From Diaminobutyricimonas sp. LJ205 (GTDB lineage: Bacteria; Actinomycetota; Actinomycetes; Actinomycetales; Microbacteriaceae): DNA of 64,000 nt. The notes beneath the pieces are model-generated. The model had not been told where the DNA came from and did no database searches. It saw only the letters and a program-made list of their open reading frames with translations. Numbering within the stretch: the first letter of the stretch is position 1; each line of letters begins with the position of its first letter. A program made the translations under genes and the position numbers. The stretch covers positions 2,480,001 to 2,544,000 of the forward strand of contig NZ_CP046619.1 in NCBI RefSeq assembly GCF_009755725.1. Reading direction: 5' to 3'. Below are positions 46,251 to 55,124 of the stretch, piece after piece.

Positions 46251-47129
46251 CTAGGCCGCGCGCTCGGCAGCATCGACCACGTTCTTCAACAGCAGGGCGC
46301 GGGTCATCGGGCCCACTCCCCCGGGGTTCGGGGAGATCCAGGCCGCTACGTCCGCGACATCCGCCGCCACGTCGCCCGCGATCTTGCTCTTGCCGGTCTC
46401 CGGTTCGACGATCCTACTGACGCCGACATCGAGCACGACCGCGCCGGGCTTCACGTCGGCGGCCGACACGATGCCGGGAACCCCCGCCGCGGCGACGATG
46501 ATGTCGGCGCCTCGCAGGTGTTCGCCGAGGTTCGCGGTGCCGGTGTGGGTCAGCGTGACGGTGGAGTTGAACTCGCGACGGGTCAGCAGCGGTCCGATCG
46601 CCCGACCGACGGTGACGCCGCGGCCGACGACGACCACGTTCTTACCTGCCCAGGAGATGCCGTGCCGCTCCACCAGTTCGATCACGCCGCGCGGGGTGCA
46701 CGGCAGTGAGGTGTCGATCGGCCTGTTCACGTTCAGCAGCAGCCGGCCGAGGTTGGTCGGGTGCAGTCCGTCGGCGTCCTTGTCGGGGTCCATCCGTTCC
46801 AAGATCGCGTCCGTGTCGATGTGCTTGGGCAGCGGCAGTTGCACGATGTAGCCGGTGGTCTGCGGGTCCGCGTTCAGCTCGTCGATGACGGCCTCGAGCT
46901 CCTCCTGGGTGACGGTCTCCGGCAGGTCCCGACGGATCGAGTTGATGCCAACCTCGGCGCAGTCGCGGTGCTTGCCCGCGACGTACCACTTCGAGCCGGG
47001 GTCGTCGCCGACGAGAACTGTGCCCAGACCGGGCACGACGCCGCGCTCGCGCAGCGCCGTGACCCGTCCGGTGAGCTCGGACTTGATGGCGGCGGCCGTG
47101 GCCTTGCCGTCGAGGATCTGTGCGGTCAT
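46251..47129 (-). CDS. folD: Methylenetetrahydrofolate dehydrogenase/cyclohydrolase FolD
   Basis: A 292-residue bifunctional enzyme that converts methylene-THF to methenyl-THF and formyl-THF. The catalytic Tyr/Lys region is [12 protein letters not shown], the cyclohydrolase motif is [10 protein letters not shown] and the NADP motif is [17 protein letters not shown]. It follows glyA by 69 nt on the same strand, so the pair probably shares the ZTP-riboswitch-controlled transcript. Formyl-THF made here feeds purine synthesis and the purU reaction. Confidence 0.96.
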   Translation of the reverse strand: MTAQILDGKATAAAIKSELTGRVTALRERGVVPGLGTVLVGDDPGSKWYVAGKHRDCAEVGINSIRRDLPETVTQEELEAVIDELNADPQTTGYIVQLPLPKHIDTDAILERMDPDKDADGLHPTNLGRLLLNVNRPIDTSLPCTPRGVIELVERHGISWAGKNVVVVGRGVTVGRAIGPLLTRREFNSTVTLTHTGTANLGEHLRGADIIVAAAGVPGIVSAADVKPGAVVLDVGVSRIVEPETGKSKIAGDVAADVADVAAWISPNPGGVGPMTRALLLKNVVDAAERAA

Positions 47130-47198
47130 TGGTGGTTCCCTGCGTGGTGGTTCAGCATCGGGTGGCGCGGCGGCCCTAATCAGGGCCGCCGCAGCGTG

Positions 47199-48476
47199 TT
47201 ACAGCCCCGGGTAGAGCGGGAACGCGTCGGCGAGGGTCTTCACGCGCTGGCGCAGGCCGGTGACATCCGGATTCGGCTTCAGCGCGGAGGCGATCACGTC
47301 GGCGACCTCGGTGAACTCCTCGTCCGCGAAGCCGCGGGTGGCGAGCGCCGGGGTGCCGATGCGCACGCCGGAGGTGACCATCGGCGGGCGCGGGTCGAAC
47401 GGCACCGAGTTGCGGTTCACGGTGATGCCAACCTCGTGCAGAACGTCCTCGGCCTGCTTGCCGTCGATCGCGGAGTTGCGCAGGTCGGCGAGCACCAGGT
47501 GCACGTCGGTTCCTCCGGTGAGCACGTCGATGCCGGCCTCACGCGAGGAGTCGGTGGTGAGCGCCTCGGCGAGCAGCTGGGCGCCGCGGATGGTGCGCTG
47601 CTGGCGGTCCTTGAACTCCTGCTCGGCGGCGAGCTTGAACGCGACGGCCTTGGCGGCGATCACGTGCATCAGCGGGCCGCCCTGCTGGCCCGGGAACACC
47701 GCGGAGTTCAGCTTCTTCGCGACATCCGCATCGTTGCTGAGGATGAAGCCGGAGCGGGGTCCACCGATGGTCTTGTGCACGGTGGAGGAGACGACGTCGG
47801 CGTAGGGCACCGGCGACGGGTGCAGCCCGGCGGCGACCAGACCGGCGAAGTGGGCCATGTCGACCCAGAGCTTGGCACCGACCTCGTCGGCAATCTCGCG
47901 GAAGGCGGCGAAGTCGAGCTGCCGTGAGTACGCCGACCAGCCGGCGATGATCACCTTCGGCTTGGACTCCAGTGCCTTCTCGCGCACCACGTTCATGTCG
48001 ATGCGCATCGTCTCGGGGTCGACCCCGTACGCGGCGACATTGTACAGCCGACCGGAGAAGTTCAGCTTCATGCCGTGGGTGAGGTGGCCGCCATGTGCGA
48101 GCTCCAGACCGAGGATGGTGTCGCCGGGCGTGGCGATCGCGTGCAGCACCGCGGCGTTGGCCTGCGCGCCGGAGTGCGGCTGCACGTTGGCGAAGTTCGA
48201 ACCGTACAGGCTCTTGGCCCGCTCGATGGCCAGGTTCTCGGCGACATCCACGAACTCGCAGCCGCCGTAGTAGCGGCGACCCGGGTATCCCTCGGCGTAC
48301 TTGTTGGTAAGCACTGAGCCCTGCGCTTCGAGCACGGCAACGGGAACGAAGTTCTCGCTGGCGATCATCTCGAGGTAGTCGCGCTGGCGGCCGAGCTCCT
48401 GCTCGAGCACCGCGGCGATCTCGGGGTCAACGGTGGCGAGGGAATCGTTGAACGTGGAGGGAAGACGATCAGACAC
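47199..48476 (-). CDS. glyA: Serine hydroxymethyltransferase
   Basis: A 425-residue PLP enzyme that makes glycine and methylene-THF from serine. The PLP-binding Lys is in [14 protein letters not shown]; the folate-site region [20 protein letters not shown] and [10 protein letters not shown] are conserved. Two GTG codons begin the frame; the one at 48476, with AAGGAG six nt upstream, is preferred to the one at 48500. A ZTP riboswitch lies just upstream, and folD follows downstream. Confidence 0.96.
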   Translation of the reverse strand: MSDRLPSTFNDSLATVDPEIAAVLEQELGRQRDYLEMIASENFVPVAVLEAQGSVLTNKYAEGYPGRRYYGGCEFVDVAENLAIERAKSLYGSNFANVQPHSGAQANAAVLHAIATPGDTILGLELAHGGHLTHGMKLNFSGRLYNVAAYGVDPETMRIDMNVVREKALESKPKVIIAGWSAYSRQLDFAAFREIADEVGAKLWVDMAHFAGLVAAGLHPSPVPYADVVSSTVHKTIGGPRSGFILSNDADVAKKLNSAVFPGQQGGPLMHVIAAKAVAFKLAAEQEFKDRQQRTIRGAQLLAEALTTDSSREAGIDVLTGGTDVHLVLADLRNSAIDGKQAEDVLHEVGITVNRNSVPFDPRPPMVTSGVRIGTPALATRGFADEEFTEVADVIASALKPNPDVTGLRQRVKTLADAFPLYPGL

Positions 48477-48524
48477 TGGCAACTCCTTGGGATCAGACAC
48501 AGGGCACTAACAAACTAGCCGGGT

Positions 48525-48605
48525 GCAGGCCCAGGCGCGCGGCCAATCCGTGTCCGTCGCTCCCCGATGGGTGCCCATCTGAACGCCAGTTGCGACCCGG
48601 TCAGT
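48525..48605 (-). promoter_or_regulatory. ZTP riboswitch controlling glyA-folD
   Basis: Minus-strand sequence contains the hallmark ZTP (pfl) motifs in order: GGGTCGCAACTGGCG at 48598-48584, GGGGAGCGAC at 48565-48556 and GCCTGGGC at 48536-48529, with the expected stems between. The aptamer senses Z nucleotides, which build up when folate one-carbon units are short, and usually turns on glyA and folD. Its 3' end lies 49 nt before the glyA start. The match is by motif and spacing; no covariance search was possible. Confidence 0.88.
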
Positions 48606-48661
48606 GTATCAGCGGGCACGGGTGCGGTTCGGCGGTCTCTGCTGGTGCACCCTTTCGGGAA

Positions 48662-48720
48662 GAGTTCGGTGGCTCGGGAGGATGGTTTGCCGAAATACGT
48701 CCTCCCGAGCCGCCGAACTC
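48662..48720. repeat. Palindrome A flanking the DUF559 gene
   Basis: Twenty-one-base arms (GAGTTCGGTGGCTCGGGAGG then A, and its complement) pair with one mismatch around a 17-nt middle (TGGTTTGCCGAAATACG). The hairpin ends 101 nt before the DUF559 gene. Its sequence is homologous to palindrome B in reverse orientation. Confidence 0.85.
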
Positions 48721-48821
48721 CGCCTGTGCGAACACCCGCGCCCCTCCTCCACACCTGGTGACACTCCCCAGCTGGCAGCACCCGCTGAGGGGCAGCGGGT
48801 ACCGGGGCTCACACTCGCGGC

Positions 48822-49655
48822 ATGGAGCTCCCCACCTGGCTGAACACCCGCGGAGGCGTCGCCCATGTGCACGATGCCCTGCGGGCCGGATTCACTCGAT
48901 ACCTCATCAAGAGGACGGTCGATCGGGGCGACGTGAAACGACTCCGCAGGTTCTGGCTGGCGACGCCGCAGGCGCAGCCCGATCTGGAGTCGGCGGCGCG
49001 GATCGGCGGACGAGTCGCCTGCCTGAGCGTCGCGAAGCGGCTCGAACTGTGGCATTTTGACGATGGCCGGTTGCACGTCGCCGTTCCGCGGAAGGCTGGG
49101 CATGTGACACCCGGCGATCACATCGTGCATTGGAGTCGCGGGCCGATCCCGGTGAGCCCGTACCGGTTGGTCGAGCCGATCGAGAACGCGCTGGTCCACG
49201 TGGCCGATTGTCAGCCGTTCGAGGAGGCGCTCGTCGTCTGGGAGTCGGCACTCCAAAAGCAACTTGTCGCTCCCGCATATCTCGAACGACTGTCCCTACG
49301 CACCGAGAGGGCGAAGCGGGTGCGGTTGGCGGCGTCACTGCTCTCCGACTCGGGCATCGAGAGCATCCCGGTCGCGCGCCTGCAGCTGCTCAGGATTGCT
49401 GTCCGACAGCAGGTCATGATCGACGGTCACTCCATGGACGGCCTGATCGGCGACCGCCTCATTTACCAGATTGACGGTTACGGGTTCCATTCGGATGCCG
49501 CGACCCGGCGCCGCGACATCGCCGACGACGCGCGGCTCGTGCTGATGGGTTACACAGTGTTGAGGTTCGACTACAAGCAGATCCTGTTCGATTGGGACTA
49601 CGTCGAGCGGACAATCCTCGGCGCGATCGCCCAGGGTCTGCACCTTGCCGCCTGA
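48822..49655 (+). CDS. DUF559 endonuclease-like protein with AbiEi-type N-terminus
   Basis: A 277-residue protein. The N-terminal winged helix (about 5-80) resembles the AbiEi antitoxin start: TRGGVAHVHDALRAGF and RLRRFWLATPQAQPDLESAA. The C-terminal part (about 195-277) is a DUF559/Vsr-like restriction-endonuclease fold: DGLIGDRLIYQIDGYGFHS, RRRDIADDARLVLMGYTVLRFDY and FDWDYVERTILGAIAQGLH. The first acidic position is Asp in MDG, and the usual second acidic residue is replaced by Gln in IYQIDG. No cognate toxin is adjacent. The gene sits exactly between palindromes A and B; the latter starts 3 nt after its stop. Confidence 0.85.
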   Translation: MELPTWLNTRGGVAHVHDALRAGFTRYLIKRTVDRGDVKRLRRFWLATPQAQPDLESAARIGGRVACLSVAKRLELWHFDDGRLHVAVPRKAGHVTPGDHIVHWSRGPIPVSPYRLVEPIENALVHVADCQPFEEALVVWESALQKQLVAPAYLERLSLRTERAKRVRLAASLLSDSGIESIPVARLQLLRIAVRQQVMIDGHSMDGLIGDRLIYQIDGYGFHSDAATRRRDIADDARLVLMGYTVLRFDYKQILFDWDYVERTILGAIAQGLHLAA

Positions 49656-49658
49656 CCA

Positions 49659-49729
49659 CGGGAGGAGTTCGACCGATAGGGAGGACCCAATCCGCAAAAC
49701 CATCCTCCACAGCCGCCGAAGTCCTCCCG
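49659..49729. repeat. Palindrome B flanking the DUF559 gene, inverted relative to A
   Basis: Twenty-seven-base arms beginning CGGGAGGAGTTCG pair with several mismatches around a 17-nt middle. Its reverse complement aligns with palindrome A: both carry GGAGGATGGTTT followed by GC-rich sequence and TCCTCCC. So the DUF559 gene is bracketed by two related elements in opposite orientation. Confidence 0.82.
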
Positions 49730-49749
49730 AGCGGCGTCGAGGGTGGCTG

Positions 49750-50586
49750 TCACGCCTCGAGGAACGACTCGTGCCGATACCCGTCCCGGTCGAGGACCGC
49801 CACCGTGGACTCGGGCACCTCGCGGAACACCCCCGGCAGATCGGTCAGCGGCTCCGACACGACCACCTGGGCGTGGTCGCCGAAGTCCGAGAGTCGCTCG
49901 GCGTCGGGGTACATGCCGCGCAGCGTCGGGATGTCCTCGGAGTGGAACAGGCTCCGTGACCGTCCCTGCGATGAGTAGCGGAACGCCCACAGGGTCTCAG
50001 CGTCCGACACCGCGATGGTTCCCTGCATCGGGAACTTGACGCCTGCATTGTGCCCGACCGACTCGACCATCCGGATCGCGTCCCCGACCGCCTTGATCGG
50101 GTCGTCAGCCAGTCCGAGGGTGAGCGCCAGGTGAAATAGCACCTCCGAGTCGGTCGTGCCCTGAATGTGTGGATACAGCGACGGGTCGACCGCGTAGGTC
50201 AGGTCGCGCTTGGTGTCCGCGAACCCCGAGATGAAGCCGTTGTGCATGAACAGCCAGTTCTCGTAGCGGAACGGATGGCAGTTCGTCTGCTGGATCGGCG
50301 GACCGGCCGCCGCGCGCACATGAGTGAAGAACAGCGGGCTGCGTACGGCCCGGCTGATCTCGCGCAGGTTCTGGTCGTTCCAGGCCGGTTCGATACTGCG
50401 GAAGATCGACGGTGTCGTTCCCCGGCTCACGTCCTCGGGATACCAGCCGAACCCGAAGCCGTCCCCGTTCACGGTCTCCGCTCCGAGCGGGGAGTCCAGC
50501 GACATGGCAACAACCGAATGCTGGGTATCCAGGATGAGGGTGGAGGGCTGCAGCGGCTCCCCGGTATAAGCCAGCCAACGGCACAT
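49750..50586 (-). CDS. Class II glutamine amidotransferase
   Basis: A 278-residue Ntn-hydrolase with the nucleophile Cys2 in MCRWLAYTG. Later motifs include GDGFGFGWY, FFTHVRAAAGPP, NCHPFRYENWLFMHNG and TDSEVLFHLAL. The class strips ammonia from glutamine or cleaves gamma-glutamyl bonds; EgtC of ergothioneine synthesis belongs here, but no egtABDE genes are nearby. The start ATG at 50586 exposes Cys2 and is therefore chosen over longer frames. Confidence 0.88.
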   Translation of the reverse strand: MCRWLAYTGEPLQPSTLILDTQHSVVAMSLDSPLGAETVNGDGFGFGWYPEDVSRGTTPSIFRSIEPAWNDQNLREISRAVRSPLFFTHVRAAAGPPIQQTNCHPFRYENWLFMHNGFISGFADTKRDLTYAVDPSLYPHIQGTTDSEVLFHLALTLGLADDPIKAVGDAIRMVESVGHNAGVKFPMQGTIAVSDAETLWAFRYSSQGRSRSLFHSEDIPTLRGMYPDAERLSDFGDHAQVVVSEPLTDLPGVFREVPESTVAVLDRDGYRHESFLEA

Positions 50587-50704
50587 CGTCCGCCTCCCGT
50601 ACGTCGACGCTACGCAACGCCCGAGCGGGCGTTCGCAGTGGAGCGTAAACGACGGGCGAGGCCAGGGCATCCCCCGCGGAGGCTGATTTCCTGGCGCAGG
50701 GAAG

Positions 50705-50750
50705 CGGATGCCGCGGCCTGCCCCCGACCGGAGGCGAGCCGCGGCATCCG
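50705..50750 (-). terminator. Hairpin downstream of phoX
   Basis: The arms CGGATGCCGCGGC and GCCGCGGCATCCG are perfectly complementary over 13 bp with a 20-nt loop. It lies 8 nt after the phoX stop, upstream of the amidotransferase gene. A long U run is missing, so termination may be partly Rho dependent. Confidence 0.72.
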
Positions 50751-50758
50751 GATCCGAA

Positions 50759-52822
50759 CTAGCCGCGCCAGACCTGCACGACCGACGGCCGCGGGGCTGC
50801 GACCTTGCCGCCGCCGTTCACCGCGACGTAGTCGGGGAAGAACGAGTGCTGGTCGGCGAAGCTGCCGTCCTCACCCGGGTGCTGCACCGCGACGTAGACC
50901 ATGTTGTCGCGCTCGCGGATGATCGGGCCGCAGGTCTCCGCCTCGCGCGGCACCGCGAGGAACTGGTCGACCCGGCCACGGTTCGCGCCCTCGAGGCCGA
51001 CCCGGAATAGTCCGTCGTTGTAGCCGATCGTGCCCGGCTGACCATCGGTGGATATCCACAGGTTGCCCGAGTCGTCGAAGGCGAGGTTGTCCGGGCAGGA
51101 GATCGGCGACACCTGGTCGGTCGGGAAGCCGGCGAAGTAGGTCGAGCCGGAGACGGCGGGGTCACCGCAGACCAGCAGGATGCTCCAGCCGAAGTCGCGG
51201 GCGGTGGCGTCGCCGCGCGCCTCGGTGATCTCGATCACGTGGCCGTCGCGGTTGACCGTCTTCGGGTTCGCCTCGTCGACCCCGGCCTTGCCGATGGTGC
51301 CGCGCTGCGTGTTGTTGGTGCAGGCGACATACACCTTGCCGGATGTCGGGTGCGGCTCGACATCCTCGGGGCGGTCCATCTTGGTGGCGCCGACGGCGTC
51401 CGCGGCGAGGCGGGTGTGCACGAGCACCTCCTCGACGGTGAAGCCGGGCACCGCGCTGGCGCCGTTCAGGGTGAGCGGGATCCACTGCCCGGTGCCGTCG
51501 AAGGCGCCATCGGTGGGCAGCATGCCGGTGCCAGTGATCTCCGACGCGGGCGAGTTGCCGCTGAACTTCGCGACGAACAGGTCACCGGTTTCGAGGATCG
51601 TCTTGTTGTGGGCTCGCGCCTTGTCGCTGTTGCCTGGGCGGAACTTCTTGTGCGACACGAACTTGTACAGGTAGTCGAAGCGCTCGTCATCGCCCATGTA
51701 GGCGACGACCCGGCCGTCGGCTGCCACCGTGACGTTGGCGCCCTCGTGCTTCATGCGGCCCATCGCGGTGTGCTTGACCGGGGTGGAGGTGGGGTCCATC
51801 GGGTCGATCTCGACGATGTATCCGAACCGGTTCGGCTCGTTGACATAGCCGGGGTTGGCGACGCCGTCGAAGCGCGGCTCAATCGCCTCCCAACCGTAGG
51901 TGGACGGCGAGTTCGACAGGCCGTACCGCTTCTGGCCGGCGGTGGTGCCCGGCGAGCGGAAGTAGTTGTTGAAGTTCTCCTCACCCGAGAGCACTGTGCC
52001 CCACGGGGTGGTGCCGCCGGCGCAGTTGCCGAAGGTGCCGAGCGCGATGGTGCCGCTCGGGTCAGCCTCGGTCTTCATCAGGTCGCTGCCCGCTGCCGGT
52101 CCGGTGAGCCGGAACGGGGTGGAGACGGTGACGCGACGGTTGTAGTCCGAGGAGCGCAGGTAGGTCCACGGGCGGCCCTTCTTCTCCCGCTCGAGTTCGA
52201 CCACGGCCATGCCGTGCGCCGCCATCGTGATGGCCAGCTGCTTCAGTCGCTCGGCCTCGTTCGCGGCCGGCGGGAACATGATGCCCGGGTTGGTGTACTC
52301 ATGGTTGGTGACCAGCAGAGCGTGCCGGCCACCGCGACCCTGCAACTCGATGATGTCGAGGTAGTCGTTGTTGTAGCCGTACTGCAGCGCCTGCGCCTCG
52401 GGCGTCTGGTTGTTGATGTCGAACTCGGGGGCACCGGGAAGGATCGGGTCACCCCAGCGGATGATCGGCGCCCACTGGTAGCCGGCGGGCACCACGAAGT
52501 CGTCGATGCTGGCATCGATCGGCGGGATCGGCTCAAACCGGATGCCGGGCATCCCGACTCCGGCCGCCTGCGCCGCGGCCGGCTGCAGTGGCCCGCCGGC
52601 GCCCGCGAAAGTCAGCACGAAGGCTCCGGCCCCCGCGCCCATCAGCAGCGTGCGCCGCGACAAGGCGCTGCCGACGATGTCCTTGAAGTACTCGTTGTTG
52701 CTCTCGTTGCAGACGCCCATCGCACAGGCATTGCCGCACTTCAGCTGACAGGTCACCGGGCTGCGCTTGCCCTTGGTGTGCCCAGCCATGGGAAGAAGCA
52801 TTCGAGTTTCGTGCTGCGGCAT
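50759..52822 (-). CDS. phoX: PhoX-type alkaline phosphatase (DUF839), Tat-exported
   Basis: A 687-residue phosphatase that frees phosphate from phosphoesters using Ca/Fe cofactors. A Tat motif, SRRTLL, is at residues 55-60, followed by the hydrophobic signal. In front of it is a Cys-rich segment with Cys25, 29, 33 and 38, present in many actinobacterial PhoX proteins. Active-site segments include TNHEYTNPGI, GEENFNNYF, DDERFDYLYKFVS and DRPEDVEPHPTSG. The ATG at 52822 is used. A putative PHO box is upstream, which would tie it to the RegX3 regulon. Confidence 0.92.
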   Translation of the reverse strand: MPQHETRMLLPMAGHTKGKRSPVTCQLKCGNACAMGVCNESNNEYFKDIVGSALSRRTLLMGAGAGAFVLTFAGAGGPLQPAAAQAAGVGMPGIRFEPIPPIDASIDDFVVPAGYQWAPIIRWGDPILPGAPEFDINNQTPEAQALQYGYNNDYLDIIELQGRGGRHALLVTNHEYTNPGIMFPPAANEAERLKQLAITMAAHGMAVVELEREKKGRPWTYLRSSDYNRRVTVSTPFRLTGPAAGSDLMKTEADPSGTIALGTFGNCAGGTTPWGTVLSGEENFNNYFRSPGTTAGQKRYGLSNSPSTYGWEAIEPRFDGVANPGYVNEPNRFGYIVEIDPMDPTSTPVKHTAMGRMKHEGANVTVAADGRVVAYMGDDERFDYLYKFVSHKKFRPGNSDKARAHNKTILETGDLFVAKFSGNSPASEITGTGMLPTDGAFDGTGQWIPLTLNGASAVPGFTVEEVLVHTRLAADAVGATKMDRPEDVEPHPTSGKVYVACTNNTQRGTIGKAGVDEANPKTVNRDGHVIEITEARGDATARDFGWSILLVCGDPAVSGSTYFAGFPTDQVSPISCPDNLAFDDSGNLWISTDGQPGTIGYNDGLFRVGLEGANRGRVDQFLAVPREAETCGPIIRERDNMVYVAVQHPGEDGSFADQHSFFPDYVAVNGGGKVAAPRPSVVQVWRG

Positions 52823-52898
52823 GTGTCTGTTTTCCCTCCGACGCCTGTTGAGTCAGGTCAAGGCAAGGGGATGCCGGTGGCCACCCGGTTTCGCTCGG

Positions 52899-52915
52899 GT
52901 GAACGCGGGGGAACC
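52899..52915 (-). promoter_or_regulatory. Possible PHO box upstream of phoX
   Basis: On the minus strand GTTCCCC is followed 10 nt later (start to start) by GTTCACC, close to the GTTCACC-N4 repeat of PHO boxes but one base short of the 11-nt period. It lies about 80 nt before the phoX start. The gene's function fits phosphate control, but the imperfect spacing makes this tentative. Confidence 0.42.
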
Positions 52916-52956
52916 GGGACATGTCCCTCAGATGGGTGCCACCCTCGCGGGGCACC

Positions 52957-53763
52957 TCAGCTGGAGCGCAGTTCGCCCCTCACGATCGAATCACCCGAGT
53001 GCGCCGGGTCGCCGTTGTCGGGCTCGGCCGACACATCCACGAGCGGGTACTCGGCCAGATCGAGGCCTTTGGGGACGACGAAACTGCCGGAGGTGCCGTC
53101 GAGCAATCCGATGCTCACCAGCCCCGAGGCATCCGATTTGATCAGCCACACTTCGCGCAATTCAGTGTCGTCGGCGGTCGTGTCAAGATCCACGACGACC
53201 ACCCGGCTCCCGTCGGCGCGTTCCTCTACTCGAGCCGCTCCGGTCGCATCCCACCCCGGGAACGGGTCGAGTTCCGCTTCAGCCACCACTGCCGCGGAAT
53301 CCTCCTGTGTTGACTGCCACCAGATACCGGCGGCCACTCCCCCGACCAGGCCAACCACGGCGGCCGCGGCGGCGATCGGCCACCAGCCGACGTTTCGCCG
53401 GCCGGACCGGGCATCCGTGATCGAGGTCACCGGCGCCGGGGCGGCCGTGTCGGCCGAGGTGTCAGCGTCGCGTTCACTCGCACCCGACTGCGCGTCGGCA
53501 TCCGTCACGAAGTCGGCCATCCGTGGAACCGCAGCCACCTGCGGGGACAGGTCGAGGCTTGCATGGATATTGCCCCAGACCACATCGGCCGGTTCAAGCA
53601 ACTCGACCGTTCGGGCTGCGCGTCCGAGGTCGGCGGTCTGCCGGAGTTCGGCGAGTGATCCGGAGCAGGTTGGGCAGGAGGCGAGATGCTCCCGCTCGTG
53701 CTCGGCGGGCTCCAGCTCGGCCATGGCGATCAGCGCGAGCGTGTCGTCGTCAAGATGCTCCAT
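52957..53763 (-). CDS. Anti-sigma factor, RskA type
   Basis: A 268-residue membrane anti-sigma factor. The N-terminal zinc-binding ZAS domain has the His-x3-Cys-x2-Cys motif (HLASCPTC); then a cytoplasmic linker, one transmembrane helix (about 125-147) and an extracytoplasmic RskA domain. It holds the cognate sigma factor at the membrane and is normally released by regulated proteolysis. Its start overlaps the sigma stop by about 14 nt. An ATG three nt earlier is also possible. Confidence 0.9.
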   Translation of the reverse strand: MEHLDDDTLALIAMAELEPAEHEREHLASCPTCSGSLAELRQTADLGRAARTVELLEPADVVWGNIHASLDLSPQVAAVPRMADFVTDADAQSGASERDADTSADTAAPAPVTSITDARSGRRNVGWWPIAAAAAVVGLVGGVAAGIWWQSTQEDSAAVVAEAELDPFPGWDATGAARVEERADGSRVVVVDLDTTADDTELREVWLIKSDASGLVSIGLLDGTSGSFVVPKGLDLAEYPLVDVSAEPDNGDPAHSGDSIVRGELRSS

Positions 53764-54445
53764 CATTCACCTCCAATCGGGTGCGCAGCCTCGCGAGGCT
53801 CCGTCGGATATGGCTCTTCACGGTGCCGAGCGGCAGTCCGAGATTATCGGCGATCTGCGCGTGGGTGAGCCCGTCGAAGAACGCCAGCCGCATCACCCTG
53901 CGGGGCACTGGTTCCAGCTGCTCGAGTTCCGCCGCGATCATCATCTTGTCGGCGATCTCGTCGGTGTCGTCGACGTGGATGGTGGGCGCCTCGGCGGCAT
54001 ACGCCTCATCGAGGCGACGCTGTCGACTGCGCGCCTCGTGCGTATCGGCCACGGCGTGCCGGGTGATTCCGACCAGCCACGCCGGAAGCGGTGAGCGGGA
54101 CGGGTCGAATCCCGACCGGCCGCGCCACGCGGCGATGAACACTTTCTGGGTGACATCCTCAGCATCGGCCACGGTGCCGAGTGAACGCATCGCCAACGTG
54201 TAGACCAACGCTGACCACCGGGCATAAGCCTCGGCGAGCGCACGTTCGTCGCCCGCTCGGAATCTCTCGACGAGACGGGTGTCGTCGTCGGTCGCGGGTC
54301 GGGTCGTGTCGCCGGATCGAGTCACGTCGCTGTGGTGCCTTTCGGCCTCGGGCGTCGCAGCAGCCGGTCGCCGGGACCGTTCGCCGGGGCGATCCAGAAC
54401 CAGTACCGCTGCCGTTTCCATCAGACTACTGACTTCCACGCTCAT
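53750..54445 (-). CDS. sigK: RNA polymerase ECF sigma factor, SigK type
   Basis: A 231-residue ECF sigma factor. Region 2 begins [24 protein letters not shown] with [16 protein letters not shown], and region 4 reads [48 protein letters not shown]. It is paired with the RskA-type anti-sigma gene, like SigK/RskA of mycobacteria. The ATG at 54445 overlaps the sortase stop (ATGA), so the genes are translationally coupled; the longer open frame further upstream lies inside the sortase gene. Two conserved promoters upstream of the DUF4397 genes are its probable targets. Confidence 0.9.
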   Translation of the reverse strand: MSVEVSSLMETAAVLVLDRPGERSRRPAAATPEAERHHSDVTRSGDTTRPATDDDTRLVERFRAGDERALAEAYARWSALVYTLAMRSLGTVADAEDVTQKVFIAAWRGRSGFDPSRSPLPAWLVGITRHAVADTHEARSRQRRLDEAYAAEAPTIHVDDTDEIADKMMIAAELEQLEPVPRRVMRLAFFDGLTHAQIADNLGLPLGTVKSHIRRSLARLRTRLEVNDGAS

Positions 54446-55119
54446 CCGACCGGCGTCGCGGTCACGATGACGCTGCCGAGATAGTGGCGTGTGTCGTAGT
54501 CGAACTCGCCGCCGCAGGTGACGAGGATCAGCCGCGCCGGACCGGTCCGGTCGAAGATCTGATCCCACGGGACCGCGAGCTTGTCGATCAGTTGCACCGA
54601 CTCGACAAGGTAGCGGTGTTCGAGCCCGTCGCTGGTGGTCACCAGCACCTGGTGACCGACGCTGGCGTTCGCGAGCGCGGCGAACGGGCCAACGTCGTAG
54701 ATGAGCGAGTCCACGTGCGCGGCGATGACCGTCGCCCCCTCCTTCGCGGAGGGCGATGGCCCGTACCGATACCAGGCGGCGATCGCCGGGTTCGGGTCGA
54801 GGCCCATGGTGCCATCCGGCGCGAGTCCGAGAGGCGTAACCGGCACGTCGATACCGAGGTCGCCGACCCGGACGCGGATGGGCGGGATGCTCAGCGCCGG
54901 CTGGTTGGCCGAGATGTCGGCGTCAACCCGGGGCACGTCCTCTGCGGGGGTGGGAGGGGCGACATCGGTCGGTGACGGGGTCGGTGTTGCCGCTGGAGGC
55001 ATCGGGGTCCGCTCCTCAACAGGGTTCTGCGCCCCGCAGCCGACCAGTGCACCGAGCAGGGCCAAAGCCGCAACGAGGGTCCCGAAATTCCTCGCTGCGG
55101 CCTGGCTGGTGATGTTCAT
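54442..55119 (-). CDS. Class F sortase, lipoprotein form
   Basis: A 225-residue sortase with His135 in AAHVDS, Cys202 in LVTCGG and Arg211 in DTRHY, the full catalytic triad. Instead of a membrane anchor at the N-terminus it has a lipobox (LVGC, Cys28) followed by a Pro/Thr-rich linker. Class F sortases in actinobacteria process envelope proteins, but their substrates are mostly unknown. It is 5 nt downstream of the DUF4397 gene and coupled to the sigma gene. No LPXTG protein is next to it. Confidence 0.9.
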   Translation of the reverse strand: MNITSQAAARNFGTLVAALALLGALVGCGAQNPVEERTPMPPAATPTPSPTDVAPPTPAEDVPRVDADISANQPALSIPPIRVRVGDLGIDVPVTPLGLAPDGTMGLDPNPAIAAWYRYGPSPSAKEGATVIAAHVDSLIYDVGPFAALANASVGHQVLVTTSDGLEHRYLVESVQLIDKLAVPWDQIFDRTGPARLILVTCGGEFDYDTRHYLGSVIVTATPVG

Positions 55120-55124
55120 CGGTG

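Noticed and set aside
54446..54568. Longer sigma-factor start upstream of 54445
   Set aside because: It lies wholly inside the sortase gene; the ATGA overlap at 54445 gives a normal translationally coupled start.
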